From Deltaproteobacteria bacterium (GTDB taxonomy: Bacteria; Desulfobacterota; DSM-4660; Desulfatiglandales; Desulfatiglandaceae): a stretch of DNA of 36,266 nt. A program made the position numbers and the translations under genes. The stretch's first letter is position 1; the number at the start of each line of letters is the position of its first letter. The stretch is taken from assembly GCA_018644785.1 (NCBI GenBank), contig JABGPV010000016.1, positions 1-36,266 of the forward strand, in the 5' to 3' direction. The notes under the pieces were generated by a model. It searched no databases, was not told where the DNA came from, and was given only the letters and a program-made list of their open reading frames with translations. Below, piece by piece: positions 32,565 to 36,266 of the stretch.

Positions 32565-34754
32565 ATGAAAAAAATCGATTTACCTATTCCAAACGATAAG
32601 GACTCAAAGGCATCCGTCCAAAACATCACGGTTCTTTTCGTCAACATCGTTGGTACAGACAAAAGGCCCTTGCCTCACCGTGTCCTAACTAAAAGGAAAA
32701 TACTCCGACACCATGTAGAATCTTTCTCACAGTCTATCAGCGAGTACGGGGGGCATGTGATCAAGATCACTGATGAGTCGGTTGTCGGATCTTTTCCGGA
32801 TGCTGGTAATGCTGTCAGGTCTGCTATAGAAATCCGGAAAAAGGTTAACAAAACGGCTAAAACTGAAGCAGGACAAAATCGGATTTATATTAAAGTCGCC
32901 ATTCACCACAGAAAGGGGGCTGTTCAGACGGTAGGTATTGCCGATAGCGTGGTAAATCTGGCAGGAAAAATGGTATCCCTTGCTAGCGAAAATGAAATCT
33001 ACTTATCTCAGGATGTATACAAACTGGCTCAAAATTTACCCGATGTAAAATTGACCCCGGTCGAGTTTATTGATAAAGAAAACGAATTTGATGGAATCAA
33101 TATCTACAAAATAAACCAGCATCAACAAGAGGAGCAACAACGTTTCTTTCCACCTCAAGATACCCTAGCCCATGACAACAAGCCACCCTGTTTTTATTGC
33201 GGCGACAGAATGCATCTTACTCCCGAGTGCCTTTCAAAAAACATATTGTATATTGCGGATAGTTTAGAAAAAGCTGGATACCTTCGCCCGGAAAAACTCA
33301 ATAAACTTTTTGATGATTATTTGAGCGGTGCCGATTCGGAGGAAAATGGAATCAAAAATGAATCCCATTCCTTAGTTAAGGATCTATTTTATGAGATAAA
33401 ACTGATCTATCAACTACGCTTTCTCAGTGCCATTTGGGGTTGGGGGAATCTGGATTGGGAAAAGATGCGAAATAAGAAAAGCGGCAGGGAAAAGACCGGT
33501 CCTATTTGGCAAGCCTTTGATTCTTTGCGGTCATCAAATGCGCCCAGAGCAAAAGAACTCCTTGAAAAAGAGACCCTTAAATTCCGTAAAGACCATAGAT
33601 CGTCCATTGTTTTTGCGCTAATAGAGATAGAACAAAATGATTTTCCCCAGGCGCTAGGGCATTTAGATAATGCATTGCACGTCGCAAATACCAAGGCACA
33701 AAAAATATTCATCCATTTCCTTCTTTTTCGTATTTATGAGTTGATGGGAAAATTTGTTCAGGCAAAAACAAAGCTTCGAGAGATCCTCTCGCACGACCCT
33801 GAATGCTCGGAAGCCTTGTATCAAACAATAGCCTTCGACTTCAAGGAACAACGCAAAAGCAAGGCACTTTCACGACTGATGATGCTCGTGAAGAAATACA
33901 GGGAATATTACATTAAAGCTTTGATTGACCCTGATCTTGCCCCATTCAGCAGAGATATACATCCAAAGCTTCGGAGTCTCTTTAACGAAGCCAAGGAAGA
34001 TGCGGACCAGCTTGTTCCAAAGGCAGAAAAGGAACTTGTTCTTCTGAAGAAAATGGTCTTATCCAAGAATGAACAGTGGTTTGACGAGGCACAATCATTG
34101 TGGGATAAGATAAAGAAAATCTCGGGATCAGGAAGCTATTTTGGTTATCTTGACAAGACTCGATATGCAACCGAACTCCTTTCCATTGGACAGAAAGTTA
34201 AAGAAGAACGAAAGAAAAATATTAGGAAAATAGTCTACGAATTACGTCCCCGCTGTGAAAAATATTTCACTCTTGTAGTTAATTTCTCATATTCTGTTTT
34301 TATTGGGGAACTCCCTGACCGATTGACAGCTATTCATTCGGAACTTGCGGAAATAGAAAGGTTGGTCAGTTCTGAACGTCCTTTTAACTACAAAAAAATT
34401 ATTAGCCAATTAAAAGGCCTTTCCTCAGGATTGAATGTGATTCATTCAATAATGCAAAAAAGACACACCTCAATGCTGTTACTCCAGTTCTTATCCTTTA
34501 TATTAAAATTTAATGCGATTTTTCAAGGCATTACTCTTCTTATCGTTTTTGCTGGTCTTCCTCTGTTGAGCTATTACTCTACTTTTTTTGATGCACCAGG
34601 ACAAGAGTTCTTAGCCCAACATATTGGAACTTTTCAAAAGTGGCTATTTTTTTCGGGCGGGATATTTTGGTTTTGCATCTCTTTTGTGTTGGGATTGAGA
34701 AAGATTTATGGTGAGCAGAGTAAAGACTTCAGAACCAAATTTACTTCAGCTTAG
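32565..34754 (+). CDS. Degenerate nucleotidyl-cyclase-homology protein with CCHC zinc knuckle, TPR-like helices and two C-terminal membrane helices
   Basis: 729 residues from the ATG at 32565; a GTG at 32511 is less likely and the site TGAGAA is weak. Residues about 20-182 form a class III cyclase homology domain (ITVLFVNIVG, then GGHVIKITDESVVGSF, then VNLAGKM, then ASENEIYLSQDVY). The first metal-binding Asp of the usual FxDIxG is N27, while the second (D70) is kept, so catalysis is doubtful. Residues 209-222 read CFYCGDRMHLTPEC, an exact C-X2-C-X4-H-X4-C knuckle. TPR-like repeats follow (about 350-450), then long helices and two membrane segments near the end (about 640-675 and 695-720). 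I do not recognise the whole architecture. A nucleotide- or RNA-sensing membrane scaffold is one possibility. Confidence 0.85.
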   Translation: MKKIDLPIPNDKDSKASVQNITVLFVNIVGTDKRPLPHRVLTKRKILRHHVESFSQSISEYGGHVIKITDESVVGSFPDAGNAVRSAIEIRKKVNKTAKTEAGQNRIYIKVAIHHRKGAVQTVGIADSVVNLAGKMVSLASENEIYLSQDVYKLAQNLPDVKLTPVEFIDKENEFDGINIYKINQHQQEEQQRFFPPQDTLAHDNKPPCFYCGDRMHLTPECLSKNILYIADSLEKAGYLRPEKLNKLFDDYLSGADSEENGIKNESHSLVKDLFYEIKLIYQLRFLSAIWGWGNLDWEKMRNKKSGREKTGPIWQAFDSLRSSNAPRAKELLEKETLKFRKDHRSSIVFALIEIEQNDFPQALGHLDNALHVANTKAQKIFIHFLLFRIYELMGKFVQAKTKLREILSHDPECSEALYQTIAFDFKEQRKSKALSRLMMLVKKYREYYIKALIDPDLAPFSRDIHPKLRSLFNEAKEDADQLVPKAEKELVLLKKMVLSKNEQWFDEAQSLWDKIKKISGSGSYFGYLDKTRYATELLSIGQKVKEERKKNIRKIVYELRPRCEKYFTLVVNFSYSVFIGELPDRLTAIHSELAEIERLVSSERPFNYKKIISQLKGLSSGLNVIHSIMQKRHTSMLLLQFLSFILKFNAIFQGITLLIVFAGLPLLSYYSTFFDAPGQEFLAQHIGTFQKWLFFSGGIFWFCISFVLGLRKIYGEQSKDFRTKFTSA

Positions 34755-34776
34755 AGGACTCGTTAAGGAAATTCCG

Positions 34777-34914
34777 ATGACCATTTTATATCTATTCGTG
34801 GTTTTTGGGTGTTGGATTGTGGGAATGTGGTTGTGGTTAAGGCTGAACTTCAATACGCAAAGCGGCCTCAAGTTTTCATTGGATATGGCCGATAATAATT
34901 TAACGTCTCTTTGA
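34777..34914 (+). CDS. 45-residue single-helix membrane protein
   Basis: The ATG at 34777 has AAGGA 7 bases upstream and starts 22 bp after the cyclase-like gene. The peptide has one strong membrane helix (ILYLFVVFGCWIVGMWLWLRL) and a polar tail ending DMADNNLTSL. No family is recognised. Tight spacing suggests co-translation with the preceding membrane protein, perhaps as an accessory subunit. Confidence 0.5.
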   Translation: MTILYLFVVFGCWIVGMWLWLRLNFNTQSGLKFSLDMADNNLTSL

Positions 34915-34952
34915 ATACCCAAATATTTTTGAATCAGAAGTAACCGATAGAA

Positions 34953-35801
34953 ATGAACTCAATTACTTCATACAGTCCTTCGTTATCCGCATCCCCAGGT
35001 TTCCAAGAGGCATACCAGAGCTATTCCGAGCTCCAGGCGGCCCGGTTGTCCGTTTCGGAAAGCCAGAGCAAAGATATCACCATCTTTACCGATGAAGGGG
35101 ATCGGGTAACCATATCGTCCAATCAACAAAGCCAGGTTCAATACCTGACGTATGAAGGTCTCTCAAAGAAAAGGGTTTCAGGTGAATATCAGGGCCATGC
35201 ACTCACCAAAGAAAGCCTTGCCATGTTCAAGGGGGAGCGTTTCGAGTTCGAAAACAGCGGGAGCATTTCCATATCGGTGGAGGGTGATCTGAATGAGCAG
35301 GAGCTGAAAGACATCAAGGAAGCACTCAAAAAGATCGATAAAATTATGACCGATTTCCTGCACAGGGGTGACATGGTAGATGCCGCCGTTAAAAGCATGG
35401 AAATAGGAACGCTCGACACCATCGCCGGCCTTGAAGCCAACTACCGATATGAGAAATCCGCTATATTGGAACAAGCCAGTCTTAAAGAAAAAACCACGTA
35501 TTCTAGAGACCGTAACCCTGAAACATCGCCGTTAGAAAAAATTGAAAACCCTCTCAACCATATAAAAACCCTCATCGAAGAACTCACCAATATCATAAAA
35601 GAATCTGAGATCGAACCTTCAAGATTCAAGAAACCCATCCAGAAATTATTCTCAGACTACAGAGACAATCCAACCGAAAATGATCCCCGTGACCCCCATA
35701 GAATCCGGTTGACGGAATGGATTGAAACTGAACTGCTAAAAAAATTATCCACACTATCTGCAAAAATCAAAATGGTTTCTCAACCTTCTCTTGCCGAATG
35801 A
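34953..35801 (+). CDS. Conserved-looking protein of unknown function
   Basis: 282 residues, soluble, with no signal peptide. The N-terminal 40 residues are Ser/Gln-rich. A beta-rich part follows (SKDITIFTDEGDRVTISS, then FEFENSGSISISVEGDL). Then comes an acidic helical motif, DLNEQELKDIKEALKKIDKIMTDFLHRGDM, with DAAVKSMEIGTLDTIAGLEANYRYE. From memory this order resembles an uncharacterised proteobacterial family, but I cannot name it. The C-terminal 100 residues are charged helices. It lies 38 bp after the 45-residue membrane protein, on the same strand. Confidence 0.75.
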   Translation: MNSITSYSPSLSASPGFQEAYQSYSELQAARLSVSESQSKDITIFTDEGDRVTISSNQQSQVQYLTYEGLSKKRVSGEYQGHALTKESLAMFKGERFEFENSGSISISVEGDLNEQELKDIKEALKKIDKIMTDFLHRGDMVDAAVKSMEIGTLDTIAGLEANYRYEKSAILEQASLKEKTTYSRDRNPETSPLEKIENPLNHIKTLIEELTNIIKESEIEPSRFKKPIQKLFSDYRDNPTENDPRDPHRIRLTEWIETELLKKLSTLSAKIKMVSQPSLAE

Positions 35802-35929
35802 TTTCTTGATATTTCAATGGCTTTATTCTTTGAAGTTCTGATTTTCTTTCAATACTTTAACGGGAAGATGTGGTTGGAGGGTTTTTTAACGGCAGAATTT
35901 AAGGGAGCTTTTAGGGGGTTGAATTGCCA

Positions 35930-36238
35930 ATGATTGATATGGTAACCTTGCGTGGAATCGGTGGCGGCAGGAGTCAAGATTACTATATTACCCCTGAATT
36001 TCAAAACTTTCCAGAAAGGTCAGGACTACATCTTGCAGCCCTAACTCCCTTCGGCATCGCCCTATTCCCACCTCAAGGTACTGCCCTTCCCTTACAAACT
36101 GCCGAAAAAACACTTGAACAAATCGCTCTTCACACATTATCATGTTTTTCATTAAACCCGTATAAGTTTCTTGATTGGTGGATGACTTGGCAAAGGAATC
36201 AAAAGCTGAAGTTCGAGAAGAACGTTTTGGGGAGATAG
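35930..36238 (+). CDS. Hypothetical protein, about 102 residues
   Basis: The start is ambiguous: ATG at 35930 (AGGGGG 11 bases upstream) or TTG at 35924 (5 bases). It contains a glycine turn, LRGIGGGRSQDYY, a mixed middle region (LTPFGIALFPPQGTALPLQ) and an amphipathic end. No family is recognised. Its last 61 bases overlap another open frame whose translation looks more protein-like there, so the true end is doubtful. Confidence 0.45.
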   Translation: MIDMVTLRGIGGGRSQDYYITPEFQNFPERSGLHLAALTPFGIALFPPQGTALPLQTAEKTLEQIALHTLSCFSLNPYKFLDWWMTWQRNQKLKFEKNVLGR

Positions 36239-36266
36239 CCCAGAAGAAAGGGTACATCACCTGGCC
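36178..36266 (+). CDS. Start of a further gene, cut by the window edge
   Basis: After a TGA at 36172 the frame reads from GTG 36178 (or TTG 36175) VDDLAKESKAEVREERF, then GEIAQKKGYITW, and stays open to the edge. RFGEIAxKKGYIT resembles the beginning of domains of the MshEN/GspE-N type (xRLGExLxxxGxIT). There is no clear ribosome site. It overlaps the preceding hypothetical gene. Confidence 0.4.
   Translation, partial: MDDLAKESKAEVREERFGEIAQKKGYITW

Noticed and set aside
35988..36260. A 90-residue minus-strand open frame at the right edge
   Set aside because: It is antisense to two plus-strand frames, has no ribosome site and no family resemblance.
1..36266. CRISPR arrays, tRNA or rRNA genes, insertion sequences
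   Set aside because: No regularly spaced repeats with spacers, no cloverleaf or conserved rRNA words, and no transposase or terminal inverted repeats were seen on either strand.

Overview
The window looks like the chromosome of a strictly anaerobic, sulfate-reducer-type Desulfobacterota, perhaps Desulfobacterales. This is inferred from the gene mix: a ferredoxin-dependent 2-oxoacid oxidoreductase, a two-subunit glycine dehydrogenase (gcvPA/gcvPB), a Liv-type ABC operon with a built-in acyl-CoA synthetase, and many multi-domain signalling proteins. No rRNA, tRNA or CRISPR array was seen.

Layout. (1) 1-2153, minus: korD-korA-korB, with korB running off the left edge. (2) 2222-11979, minus: a chemosensory operon in the order cheA-mcp-cheW-cheB-cheR-hybrid kinase. 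It has no stand-alone cheY, and its receptor carries a zinc-binding (CZB-type) signature between the two membrane helices. (3) 12101-12628, plus: gcvH behind a clear sigma70-type promoter. (4) 12603-20990, minus: maoC-like / livF / livG / acyl-CoA synthetase / substrate-binding protein / livH / livM / tetR, probably one operon for uptake and CoA-activation of a carboxylic acid. Three phased palindromes lie upstream of its first gene. (5) 21187-21771, minus: a RelE/ParE-type toxin with an AbrB-type antitoxin. (6) 21853-25385, plus: gcvPA-gcvPB and a GcvR-like ACT protein. (7) 25398-27211, minus: a sensor kinase and a small membrane protein. (8) 27833-31313, plus: an acetyltransferase, an NTF2-like protein, a RhuM remnant and a Pit phosphate transporter fused to a PhoU-like domain. 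(9) 31340-36266: a visibly AT-richer accessory stretch with a broken flagellin/adhesin gene, an unusual cyclase-like protein with a CCHC zinc knuckle, a 45-residue membrane peptide and uncharacterised proteins.

The most informative result concerns the glycine-cleavage genes. gcvH and gcvPA lie about 9.4 kb apart, but the same 41-bp promoter (34 of 41 identical) precedes both. The leader just before the gcvPA start also contains a degraded copy of the last 40 bp of gcvH, including its stop codon. The simplest reading is an ancestral promoter-gcvH-gcvPA-gcvPB operon that was duplicated or split around the liv/acyl-CoA/toxin-antitoxin block, after which the right-hand gcvH copy collapsed to promoter plus ribosome-binding site.

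The best candidate for undescribed biology is the 32.4-36.2 kb cassette. Its main protein joins a degenerate class III nucleotidyl cyclase domain (first metal Asp replaced by Asn), a C-X2-C-X4-H-X4-C knuckle, TPR-like helices and two C-terminal membrane helices.
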